This document shows, piece by piece, positions 21,141-31,022 of a stretch of DNA of 64,000 nucleotides (position 1 is its first letter; each line of letters starts with the position of its first letter). This DNA comes from Tilletia caries (taxonomy: Eukaryota > Basidiomycota > Exobasidiomycetes > Tilletiales > Tilletiaceae), in NCBI GenBank assembly GCA_032718865.1, contig JALUTQ010000018.1, positions 620,001-684,000 on the forward strand, given 5' to 3'. A program made the position numbers and the translations under genes. The notes under the pieces are model-generated. The model had not been told where the DNA came from. It did no database searches and saw only the letters and a program-made list of their open reading frames with translations.

Positions 21141-22227
21141 TAGATGAGACAATTAATTTGTTTTGGATTGCCGGGGGCGTAAATTCGTTTTTTTTTGCTC
21201 GCACCTCGCGAGTTTATTTTCTGAAAATCTCCGCACCCGCCCTATACAGTTCCACCGCCAACCTTTTTAAATGGTCTAGGGAGGGTGGCGAGCCTGAGAG
21301 GGTCTGAAGACTGTCAGTGAGCGGTGTCTGAAGTCTTCTAGACCCCTTTTTCAAAAGAGTCTCTATAGTATTTTGCCAAAATAATCTTCAGACCCTCCCT
21401 GAGAGGGTCATGAGAGTGTCCTGCACATGGGAAGGTCCTCAAACCTTCCAAGGCGGAGGATCGTGGGACTCTCCTAAGCAAATGAGGATCCTAATATGGT
21501 CCAGATGAAGACCCACAGGGACCACTCAACTTAAGAAGCCCCAGAACGGCGCGATTCACCTGCTGCCGCGTCGTGGAGATGTTGAGTGTGTTGTGGGTGC
21601 AGTATATATTGTCGCAGTGGGAGTTACAGCATTGTGTGAAAGTCACGATAGCGCAGTGGTTAGAGGGTCTGATGCGAGAATGCAAGGTATCGTGTTCGAT
21701 CCCCGATCCAGTCAAGAATTATTTTTTAAACAATTTTTGTCACGTATGACCACCTCCCAGGATATTTCGGGTCAGAGGGTCTCAGTCGCGGGCAGGAGTG
21801 GCTACATGGAGGGTCCATCTGTGAGACCCTCTCACGACATTTATGTGAAGGGTCCCCAGGCCCTTACGATAGGTCGGCGGTGTCCAGCTCGACGCGATCC
21901 AGCATCCTTAGACACCTCACTTGCTCGCTCCAGAGAGAGAGGTGAGAACATAAGAGACCGAGCGTGCCTATAATGGACTTGGGCCGAAAAGCAATCAATG
22001 AGTGAAGCTCGTAGATCGGACGAAGCCTGACTGACAAGCACCAAGCAGAGCCAGGGCGGGGCTGCCGCTGCTTCCATCTCATGGCGGAGAAACTGCCGCG
22101 TGGTGGGTGCGCGCCGCGCGGGTGGGCTGCGCGCAAAAAGAAAAATGAACTTCTCTGGAAAAATAATTCCCAGCCCGGCAATCCAGATAAAATTAATTGT
22201 CTCATCTATATTGCAAAGCACTCTAAG
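21123..22227. mobile_element. candidate 1.1-kb TIR element
   Basis: 21133-21175 (TTGCAATGTAGATGAGACAA and onward, ending in TGGATTGCCGGG) matches the reverse complement of 22174-22216 with 4 mismatches in 43. The similarity extends outward as TTAGAG-N3-TTTGCAAT. The interior carries the tRNA-like segment and GAGGGTCT repeats. No transposase frame is present and no clean target duplication could be assigned. Confidence 0.6.
21640..21718 (+). repeat. tRNA-like sequence with A and B boxes (SINE head)
   Basis: TAGCGCAGTGGTTAGAG (A box, about 21649) and GTGTTCGATCC (B box, about 21693) are spaced as in a tRNA gene and would form an internal Pol III promoter. The 7-bp acceptor stem and the D stem do not pair, and no CCA-ready end is seen, so it is not a working tRNA gene. 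A/T-rich sequence with T6 follows at about 21722. Confidence 0.55.
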
Positions 22228-22278
22228 CTGCCTATTACTGTGCCGGCGGGACGCTGCTGCGCGCAGAATGAGGCTTTG

Positions 22279-22735
22279 CCGTCGCTCGGTGACCGTTCCT
22301 AGAGCAGTTTGCATATTGCTTCGAGCGAATTAATTAATTTTGCGGGCAAAACGCGAGGAGACACAAAAAGTCTGTGAGGGTCTCAAACTCTCAAGTACCA
22401 TGACCGGCAGCAGCCAGCACTCACCACGTCGAAGGCACAGATTCACATCATACCTCAGGCATCAGTGGCTGCACTCTGTCGTTGTGCCGGTCGGGCACGG
22501 GCGAGGTCTTGTTGTGGGCTTGGCTCCGCGAGGTGAGAGGTCCTGTCGCGCAGGATTTGTGGGCGAGGCCTCAGGCCATCGTGAAAGTGGTCCAAGAGAC
22601 GCTGTGAGACTCTGAAGTCACGATAATAACCATGAAACTCAGGTTGGCGGGCGTAAAATATATATTTCCGATTCCGAAGCAATATGCAAACTGCTCTAAA
22701 GCGGAAGCTCGAGGCTCGAGGACCGAGCGATGGTA
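22279..22735. mobile_element. candidate ~0.4-kb MITE with imperfect long TIRs
   Basis: TAGAGCAGTTTGCATATTGC at about 22299-22318 (continuing TTCG) is inverted at about 22675-22699. Outside that, CGCTCGGT and flanking bases also match in inverted orientation. The end motif is related to that of the 21.1-22.2 kb element. Confidence 0.6.
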
Positions 22736-23510
22736 CACCGCCGCTCGCAGCGCTCGCTTCGAAGTCCTTTGTACGGCACTTGCGCAGCAAGTCATCGTCA
22801 ATCGCCATTATGCTGGTGTTGAGCGCGTCAGGCGTCAGCGCGTCAGCACGCGGTTATCAGCGTATTCGTCGCCTTCCTTCGACTAACTTGGCTCTCGGCA
22901 AGTCAGGCGGCCATGGCGAGTTCACGGTGGATCCTGCTGAACACTTTCGAACCTCGGTAGTCCTTCCCGCGGGCGCCGCCTCGCCCGCCGCCCGCCTCCC
23001 GCCTCCTGGCTCAAATTGACGTTTCTCCGCAATTTATCGCTATCTAAAGCGCTACCTTGCACCACCACAAACTTTGATCTCGCATGCTGGGCGATCTGTG
23101 CATGGGCCACAGCGGACAGCCCCGAGGCCCCCCAGGCCGCAGCTCACATGCTCACAGGCGACGCCGGCAATGGGCGAGTCGAGCTTTCGGGTTTGGCAAG
23201 GGGGTAGGAGACTAGGAGTGTAGGACACACACGATATACTTGGACGACGCGATGGAGTCGAGGCGCTGCAGCACGGGAAACTCTCTTGTTGATCTTCGAC
23301 AGCTCGATGAAAACCCCTTACATGGCGACATGCGGTGCACTTACCAGTTACCCGAGAGACCTGTGCAACCGTGCGAGGCTAGCCCTGATTGACATTCATT
23401 GCTGTGGTTCTGACGTCTCGAAGGCATAAATACGTTGACTTCCCCTTTCCCCCTTCCTCCTAACTTACCAGCTCCCCTTCCCCATCCTGATATTTGACAC
23501 TTCTCTCATC

Positions 23511-25388
23511 ATGGCCCCCATCACAGACATCATCAACAAGTTCAAGAACAGACTCTCGGTGTCTGGTCCCAAGCATGCCCATGCCGAACCAACCGGACCC
23601 GTGACGCTGTCCCTGAGCAAGCGCAGTCCCCCCACCGCATCCGCCAAGATCGCCGCCGCTGTCGAAGACACCGCCGCTACCGTCTCGGAGAAGGAGCCTT
23701 TCGCCATCGGAAGCGCATACGTCTCTCGTCTTCGGGTCAAGTATGCGAACCGCTTCGACCACTTCAAGGCGAACACCGGCAAGACCAATGGTCTTGACAA
23801 ACGCGCGGACACTGCCCAGGTGGCCGCCGTCTCTGACACCGGCAGCGAGCCTCTCGTCGATCAGCAGGACGAGCTTCTCTGGGTCGGACAGGTTGGCGTC
23901 GGTACACCCGCGCAGATTGTGACAGTTGACTTTGACACGGGTGAGCATCTAGAGCTGAGCTGCGCATTTCATTCCCTTTGCCTCCGTCCAGCTGAGTTCG
24001 CTGACACCTTCTTTGGTTGCTGTGCTGCGCGGATAGGCTCATCGGACTTGTGGGTGGTGCGTGACAGCTCGAGTTCAGCCCCACATAGCGCGGTACACAC
24101 GCTGATCCCAGTACCACTATCCTTGACTTTTACAGAACCCCAGTATCTACAAGCCCTCGGCCTCCTCCACTGCCAAGAAGACCGGCAAGACGTTCCGTGT
24201 TGCCTACGGTGACGGCAGCCATGCCACCGGAGACATCTATCTGGAGTCGGTCACTGTCGGCGGACTGACGGCTGTCAAACAGGCTTTCGGCACTGCCACC
24301 AAGGTATGTAACGATCATGCATGCTGGCATCTGCGAACGCGTCTTTGCGCTGACCCCGCTACACATTACATTGCTTCTCCAGAGTACCCTCGATGACTCC
24401 GGTAACCAAGGTATTGCTGGAATGTGAGCATACACAGTAAAGCTGCGTGATTCGCAAAATCCGCTCCGGATGATCTTACTGATAATCCCATTCTTCCTTC
24501 GCACTGCGTGCACAGGGCGTTCAAGTCGATTGCGCAGTTCAACGCAGATCCCTTCTTCGACACCCTCGTGAAGCAGGGCACCGCGCCTCAAAACGTGTTC
24601 GCCTTCGGTCTCTGGCCCGAGGGAGCCCGTCTTGACCTTGGCCACATCGCCACAGAGGCTTACCAGGGCGAAATTACGTACAGCAAGGTCGACCCTTCTG
24701 ACGGGTAAGTTCTACTGAATGGACGCGTGGTCACAGCATCCTCATGTTTTTGACCACCCTTGTCTCCATAGCTTCTGGACGACTTCATTCGAAGTCACCG
24801 GCACCGACAGCACTCAGTCAGGCATCATCGACACCGGTGAGTGGATCGCGAGGAAGGATCATCTGCTCAGAGTTTCGATAAGGATGCTTAACTGCTCTTC
24901 TTACAGGCACGACCCTCATCATCGGCCCTCCTGACGTTGTCACCGCCCTCTACAAGTCGCTCGGTGTAGAGACGCAAGTGCAGAACGGTGAAGTCTACGG
25001 TGTCTACCCGACCAGCTCACCTCCCAGCATCACTTTGACCTTCAACGGTACGCCCTTCACGATCAGCCCCGACGCTCTCTCATTCCAGGCTCAGGGAGAC
25101 CAGACGATCGGTGGTATTATCGGTGCTGATATCGGAGGTCCGGCCTGGATCATCGGTGACACGTTCCTTCAGGACGTCTACGCTGTCTTCGACAAGGGCA
25201 ACCTGCAAGTTGGGTTCGCGCCTAAGGCTACGTCTTTCGCGCCTGCTTCGGGCTCCACCCCCGCCACCGGCACTACTGACGCCGTCGCGCCTGACACGAC
25301 CGCAACTGAGCCCACTGCGACTGAGACGACCGCGACGGAGCCAGCTGCGACGGAGACGGCCGCAGAGACTCCTGCGCCGACGGCTTGA
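23511..25388 (+). CDS. pepsin-like aspartic protease, array copy 1
   Basis: Seven exons (23511-23940, 24037-24056, 24136-24303, 24383-24423, 24516-24704, 24772-24836, 24907-25388) give 464 residues. Both catalytic motifs of peptidase family A1 are present: VDFDTGSSDLWV (DTG ends exon 1, SSDLWV is a 20-nt exon 2) and GIIDTGTTLIIG. The flap region reads VAYGDGSHATGD. Before the protease fold is a propeptide-like segment of about 125 residues (TGPVTLSLSKRSP). No hydrophobic signal peptide is seen at the N-terminus (MAPITDIINKFKNRLS), unusual for this mostly secreted family. The end is a Thr/Glu/Ala-rich tail. A CATAAATA element lies about 90 bp upstream. First gene of a tandem array, same strand as its paralogues. 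Confidence 0.9.
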
Positions 25389-28300
25389 TACTCCGGGTAG
25401 AGCCTCATTAGTGGATGACTCAACCATTCCACCAGACTTCCTATTACGGCCACCAGACTTCCTATTACGGAACACGTTCATCACTTGACTCAGCCCCCGG
25501 ACACATACACTCTCATTTCTTCCACCTTCGGCTTACTTATACCACCTTCATGACGAGACTTCACCGGTCCGCCGCCCTCAAAGCCCAGCCTTTGCAGGCC
25601 GGCCTGACTTCCCATCAACTATACCAACACGCGACCCCTTTCAATAACTCTTCTCTGTCGCACGGTCCTCGGGACAGACAACTTGACAATCGAATTGAGT
25701 CCAGACCTTCCCAAGCTTCATCTGCAACTCAACTGACGGCCTTCAGGGCGTACGCGTCAAGTCTCATAAGGGTGTTGACGCCATAGGAAGAAGAAGATAA
25801 AAGTCACCGCCAGGGCAAGGCGCAATTCACTTGTTCAAGGCCCGCGTCACGAACTCCTCCAGTACACATACATAAGTGCGCTCACACATCCTTTCCCTTC
25901 TGTCCCCCTCTCCATATCCCCCTTCCGCAGTTTGATATCTGACAGTCCCGCCCAATATGGCTCCCTACTCAGGCCTCATCAACAAGATCAGGAACAAAAC
26001 ATCCGCGCCGTCCAGATCCGAGTCTGCTCAGACTGCCATCACCGGACCGGTGACGCTGTCTCTCAGCAAGCGCAGTCCCACCACCGCATCTGCCAAGGTC
26101 GCCGCGGCTGGCGAAGACAATGTCGCGGCCGTCTCAGAGAAAGATCCTTTCGCCATCGGCAACGCATATGTCTCTCATCTTCGGGTCAAGTATGCCCGCC
26201 ACTTTGACCACTTCAAGGCCAACACCGGCGAGACGAACGGCTTTGACAAACGCGCGGAGGAGAAGAGCCAGCCGGCTGCTAATTGCGGAACTGGCAAGGT
26301 GCCTCTCGTCGATCAGCAGGACGAGCTTCTCTGGGTCGGAAAGGTTGGCGTCGGTACACCCGCGCAGATTGTGACAGTTGACTTTGACACGGGTGAGCAT
26401 CTAGAGCTGAGCTTCGCATCTCGTTTACTTTGCCTCCGTCCAGCTGAGTTCGCTGACACCTTCTTTGGTTGCTGTGCTGCGCGGATAGGCTCATCGGACT
26501 TGTGGGTGGTGCGTGACAGCTCGAGTTCAGCCCCACATAGCGCGGTACACACGCTGATCCCAGTACCACTATCCTTGACTTTTACAGAACCCCAGTATCT
26601 ACAAGCCCTCGGCCTCCTCCACTGCCAAGAAGACCGGCAAGACGTTCCGTGTTGCCTACGGTGACGGCAGCCATGCCACCGGAGACATCTATCTGGAGTC
26701 GGTCACTGTCGGCGGACTGACGGCTGTCAAACAGGCTTTCGGCACTGCCACCAAGGTATGTAACGATCATGGATGCTGGCATCTGCGAACGCGTCTTTGC
26801 GCTGACCCCGCTACACATTACATTGCTTCTCCAGAGTACCCTCCATGACTCCGGTAACCAAGGTATTGCTGGAATGTGAGCATACACAGTAAAGCTGCGT
26901 GATTCGCAAAATCCGCTCCGGATGATCTTACTGATAATCCCATTCTTCCTTCGCACTGCGTGCACAGGGCGTTCAAGTCGATTGCGCAGTTCAACGCGGA
27001 TCCCTTCTTCGACACCCTCGTGAAGCAGGGCACCGCGCCTCAAAACGTGTTCGCCTTCGGTCTCTGGCCCGAGGGAGCCCGTCTTGACCTTGGCCACATC
27101 GCCACAGAGGCTTACCAGGGCGAAATTACGTACAGCAAGGTCGACCCTTCTGACGGGTAAGTTCTACTGAATGGACGCGTGGTCACAGCATCCTCATGTT
27201 TTTGACCACCCTTGTCTCCATAGCTTCTGGACGACTTCATTCGAAGTCACCGGCACCGACAGCACTCAGTCAGGCATCATCGACACCGGTGAGTGGATCG
27301 CGAGGAAGGATCATCTGCTCAGAGTTTCGATAAGGATGCTTAACTGCTCTTCTTACAGGCACGACCCTCATCATCGGCCCTCCTGACGTTGTCACCGCCC
27401 TCTACAAGTCGCTCGGTGTAGAGACGCAAGTGCAGAACGGTGAAGTCTACGGTGTCTACCCGACCAGCTCACCTCCCAGCATCACTTTGACCTTCAACGG
27501 TACGCCCTTCACGATCAGCCCCGACGCTCTCTCATTCCAGGCTCAGGGAGACCAGACGATCGGTGGTATTATCGGTGCTGATATCGGAGGTCCGGCCTGG
27601 ATCATCGGTGACACGTTCCTTCAGGACGTCTACGCTGTCTTCGACAAGGGCAACCTGCAAGTTGGGTTCGCGCCTAAGGCTACGTCTTTCGCGCCTGCTT
27701 CGGGCTCCACCCCCGCCACCGGCACTACTGACGCCGTCGCGCCTGACACGACCGCAACTGAGCCCACTGCGACTGAGACGACCGCGACGGAGCCAGCTGC
27801 GACGGAGACGGCCGCAGAGACTCCTGCGCCGACGGCTTGATACTCCGGGTAGAGCCTCATTAGTGGATGACTCAACCATTCCACCAGACTTCCTATTACG
27901 GCCACCAGACTTCCTATTACGGAACACGTTCATCACTTGACTCAGCCCCCGGACACATACACTCTCATTTCTTCCACCTTCGGCTTACTTATACCACCTT
28001 CATGACGAGACTTCACCGGTCCGCCGCCCTCAAAGCCCAGCCTTTGCAGGCCGGCCTGACTTCCCATCAACTATACCAACACGCGACCCCTTTCAATAAC
28101 TCTTCTCTGTCGCACGGTCCTCGGGACAGACAACTTGACAATCGAATTGAGTCCAGACCTTCCCAAGCTTCATCTGCAACTCAACTGACGGCCTTCAGGG
28201 CGTACGCGTCAAGTCTCATAAGGGTGTTGACGCCATAGGAAGAAGAAGATAAAAGTCACCGCCAGGGCAAGGCGCAATTCACTTGTTCAAGGCCCGCGTC

Positions 28301-30100
28301 ACGAACTCCTCCAGTACACATACATAAGTGCGCTCACACATCCTTTCCCTTCTGTCCCCCTCTCCATATCCCCCTTCCGCAGTTTGATATCTGACAGTCC
28401 CGCCCAATATGGCTCCCTACTCAGGCCTCATCAACAAGATCAGGAACAAAACATCCGCGCCGTCCAGATCCGAGTCTGCTCAGACTGCCATCACCGGACC
28501 GGTGACGCTGTCTCTCAGCAAGCGCAGTCCCACCACCGCATCTGCCAAGGTCGCCGCGGCTGGCGAAGACAATGTCGCGGCCGTCTCAGAGAAAGATCCT
28601 TTCGCCATCGGCAACGCATATGTCTCTCATCTTCGGGTCAAGTATGCCCGCCACTTTGACCACTTCAAGGCCAACACCGGCGAGACGAACGGCTTTGACA
28701 AACGCGCGGAGGAGAAGAGCCAGCCGGCTGCTAATTGCGGAACTGGCAAGGTGCCTCTCGTCGATCAGCAGGACGAGCTTCTCTGGGTCGGAAAGGTTGG
28801 CGTCGGTACACCCGCGCAGATTGTGACAGTTGACTTTGACACGGGTGAGCATCTAGAGCTGAGCTTCGCATCTCGTTTACTTTGCCTCCGTCCAGCTGAG
28901 TTCGCTGACACCTTCTTTGGTTGCTGTGCTGCGCGGATAGGCTCATCGGACTTGTGGGTGGTGCGTGACAGCTCGAGTTCAGCCCCACATAGCGCGGTAC
29001 ACACGCTGATCCCAGTACCACTATCCTTGACTTTTACAGAACCCCAGTATCTACAAGCCCTCGGCCTCCTCCACTGCCAAGAAGACCGGCAAGACGTTCC
29101 GTGTTGCCTACGGTGACGGCAGCCATGCCACCGGAGACATCTATCTGGAGTCGGTCACTGTCGGCGGACTGACGGCTGTCAAACAGGCTTTCGGCACTGC
29201 CACCAAGGTATGTAACGATCATGGATGCTGGCATCTGCGAACGCGTCTTTGCGCTGACCCCGCTACACATTACATTGCTTCTCCAGAGTACCCTCGATGA
29301 CTCCGGTAACCAAGGTATTGCTGGAATGTGAGCATACACAGTAAAGCTGCGTGATTCGCAAAATCCGCTCCGGATGATCTTACTGATAATCCCATTCTTC
29401 CTTCGCACTGCGTGCACAGGGCGTTCAAGTCGATTGCGCAGTTCAACGCGGATCCCTTCTTCGACACCCTCGTGAAGCAGGGCACCGCGCCTCAAAACGT
29501 GTTCGCCTTCGGTCTCTGGCCCGAGGGAGCCCGTCTTGACCTTGGCCACATCGCCACAGAGGCTTACCAGGGCGAAATTACGTACAGCAAGGTCGACCCT
29601 TCTGACGGGTAAGTTCTACTGAATGGACGCGTGGTCACAGCATCCTCATGTTTTTGACCACCCTTGTCTCCATAGCTTCTGGACGACTTCATTCGAAGTC
29701 ACCGGCACCGACAGCACTCAGTCAGGCATCATCGACACCGGTGAGTGGATCGCGAGGAAGGATCATCTGCTCAGAGTTTCGATAAGGATGCTTAACTGCT
29801 CTTCTTACAGGCACGACCCTCATCATCGGCCCTCCTGACGTTGTCACCGCCCTCTACAAGTCGCTCGGTGTAGAGACGCAAGTGCAGAACGGTGAAGTCC
29901 ACGGTGTCTACCCGACCAGCTCACCTCCCAGCATCACTTTGACCTTCAACGGTACGCCCTTCACGATCAGCCCCGACGCTCTCTCATTCCAGGCTCAGGG
30001 AGACCAGACGATCGGTGGTATTATCGGTGCTGATATCGGAGGTCCGGCCTGGATCATCGGTGACACGTTCCTTCAGGACGTCTACGCTGTCTTCGACAAG
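23851..30100 (+). repeat. 2,452-bp tandem repeat unit covering the protease array
   Basis: From about 23980 onward copy 1 and its downstream spacer are nearly identical to copy 2 at an offset of 2,452 bp, and copy 2 is nearly identical to copy 3 at the same offset up to about 30100. Introns and spacers are as conserved as exons, so the duplication or homogenisation is recent. Confidence 0.95.
25957..27840 (+). CDS. pepsin-like aspartic protease, array copy 2 (chimeric)
   Basis: Same seven-exon layout as copy 1 shifted by 2,452 bp (exon 1 25957-26392, last exon 27359-27840), 466 residues. The N-terminal region (KIRNKTSAPSRSESAQTAIT, EEKSQPAANCGTGKVP) and 5' spacer are those of copy 3, while the Thr/Glu-rich tail and 3' spacer are those of copy 1. 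Both DTG motifs are kept. One visible replacement against both neighbours is Asp to His in STLHDSGNQG (codon 26844-26846), in a surface-type segment rather than a catalytic motif. No signal peptide is apparent. Confidence 0.9.
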
Positions 30101-30232
30101 GGCAACTTGCAGGTTGGGTTCGCGCCTAAGGCGACGTCTTCCAAACGTACTTCCGGCTCGTCCACCGCTCCCACCGCCGCCGCCACTGCATCGAATGAGA
30201 CGAAGGCAGAGGCATCGGCTCCGGCAGCTTGA
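28409..30232 (+). CDS. pepsin-like aspartic protease, array copy 3
   Basis: Exons as in copy 2, shifted by 2,452 bp (exon 1 28409-28844, last exon 29811-30232), 446 residues. It matches copy 2 from its promoter to the last exon, then diverges at about 30110: the tail is Ser/Thr/Ala-rich (KRTSGSSTAPTAAAT) instead of the TATEPTATETT type. Both catalytic DTG motifs are intact. The 3' flank is unique, which marks the end of the array. As in the other copies there is no obvious signal peptide, so either export is unconventional or the enzyme stays inside the cell. Confidence 0.9.
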
Positions 30233-31022
30233 GCTTTCGGTCGAATCCCATTCATTGAATTCGCGAACGACTTCGACTTTCTCCCCAATCTCTTCACGAT
30301 GCATCGATCGTCGTTCAACGTTCAACCTTTTTCGACGACGCTTCCTCCGCCCCGAATACCGCCTATTCTCAACCTTCCACTGTCGACTCCATGATACCAT
30401 CTTCAGGATGGGGAGGAAGCGAGGAACCATGCCTTCCGCCTTGACGCCATGGCGCCTCGACCGGACGCTGACCTGAAGGTCGACTTGATATCCAGCTATC
30501 CTTCTTTTGTATAAGACCACACATTTCCTCTATGACTGCGTACATCCCTTTCTTCTGACATGAAATCGAAGATCGACCCGTCCCCTTTCCCGCCCCATGA
30601 TCGGCTCAGCACGCAGCAGTCAGAGAAAGTGAGGTCTCCTTGGGGCCAGTGCTGAGGTGTTGGCAGTTGGAAAGCTGATGCGCTGATGAGTGGAGGACAG
30701 AGTCTGAGATCCATCACGACCTCCATCACCTCCGTACTGTACATTTATTTCACTCACCGACTCTCTGGAACGAAGCACAGGTGAGCCCCTCCCGGCGAGC
30801 GGGAGCGCGAGTGACTCACTGTTTCCGCTGACTGCGTGTCTCTGTTGTTCCTTGCGCGGCTCAGGCCATTCAGTTGCAACATCACAAGGCCCTGGGATCG
30901 CTGGAACCCAACCCCGCCGTTCGCACTGACTGTCTTGGGCGACGACAAAGGCGAAGCAATACCACTGACTGCGAAGGCGAATCGCCGCCGCAACAACCAC
31001 AAGCTCGTAGCGCAAGCAGGCG
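30233..31022. other. intergenic, no gene seen
   Basis: Unique sequence downstream of the protease array and upstream of the START-domain gene. Only short overlapping frames occur. A CAG/CTG-rich stretch approaches the next start codon. Confidence 0.5.

Larger units (their letters stand above)
20580..23400. mobile_element. repeat island of nested inverted repeats, no gene
   Basis: No convincing gene lies between the KH-domain gene and the protease array. The stretch contains several inverted-repeat pairs and direct repeats (listed separately), a tRNA-like segment, AT-rich tracts, and many copies of GAGGGTCT/AGACCCTC between 21290 and 22620. The ends share a motif of the form TTAGAG-N2-3-TTTGCA. 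I read it as an accumulation of non-autonomous elements. Confidence 0.7.

Noticed and set aside
21640..21718. A functional tRNA gene
   Set aside because: A and B boxes are present, but the acceptor and D stems do not pair and no sensible anticodon arm forms.
24130..24645. 171-codon minus-strand open frame, repeated at +2,452 and +4,904
   Set aside because: Antisense to the protease exons and introns. Its conservation simply follows the tandem duplication.
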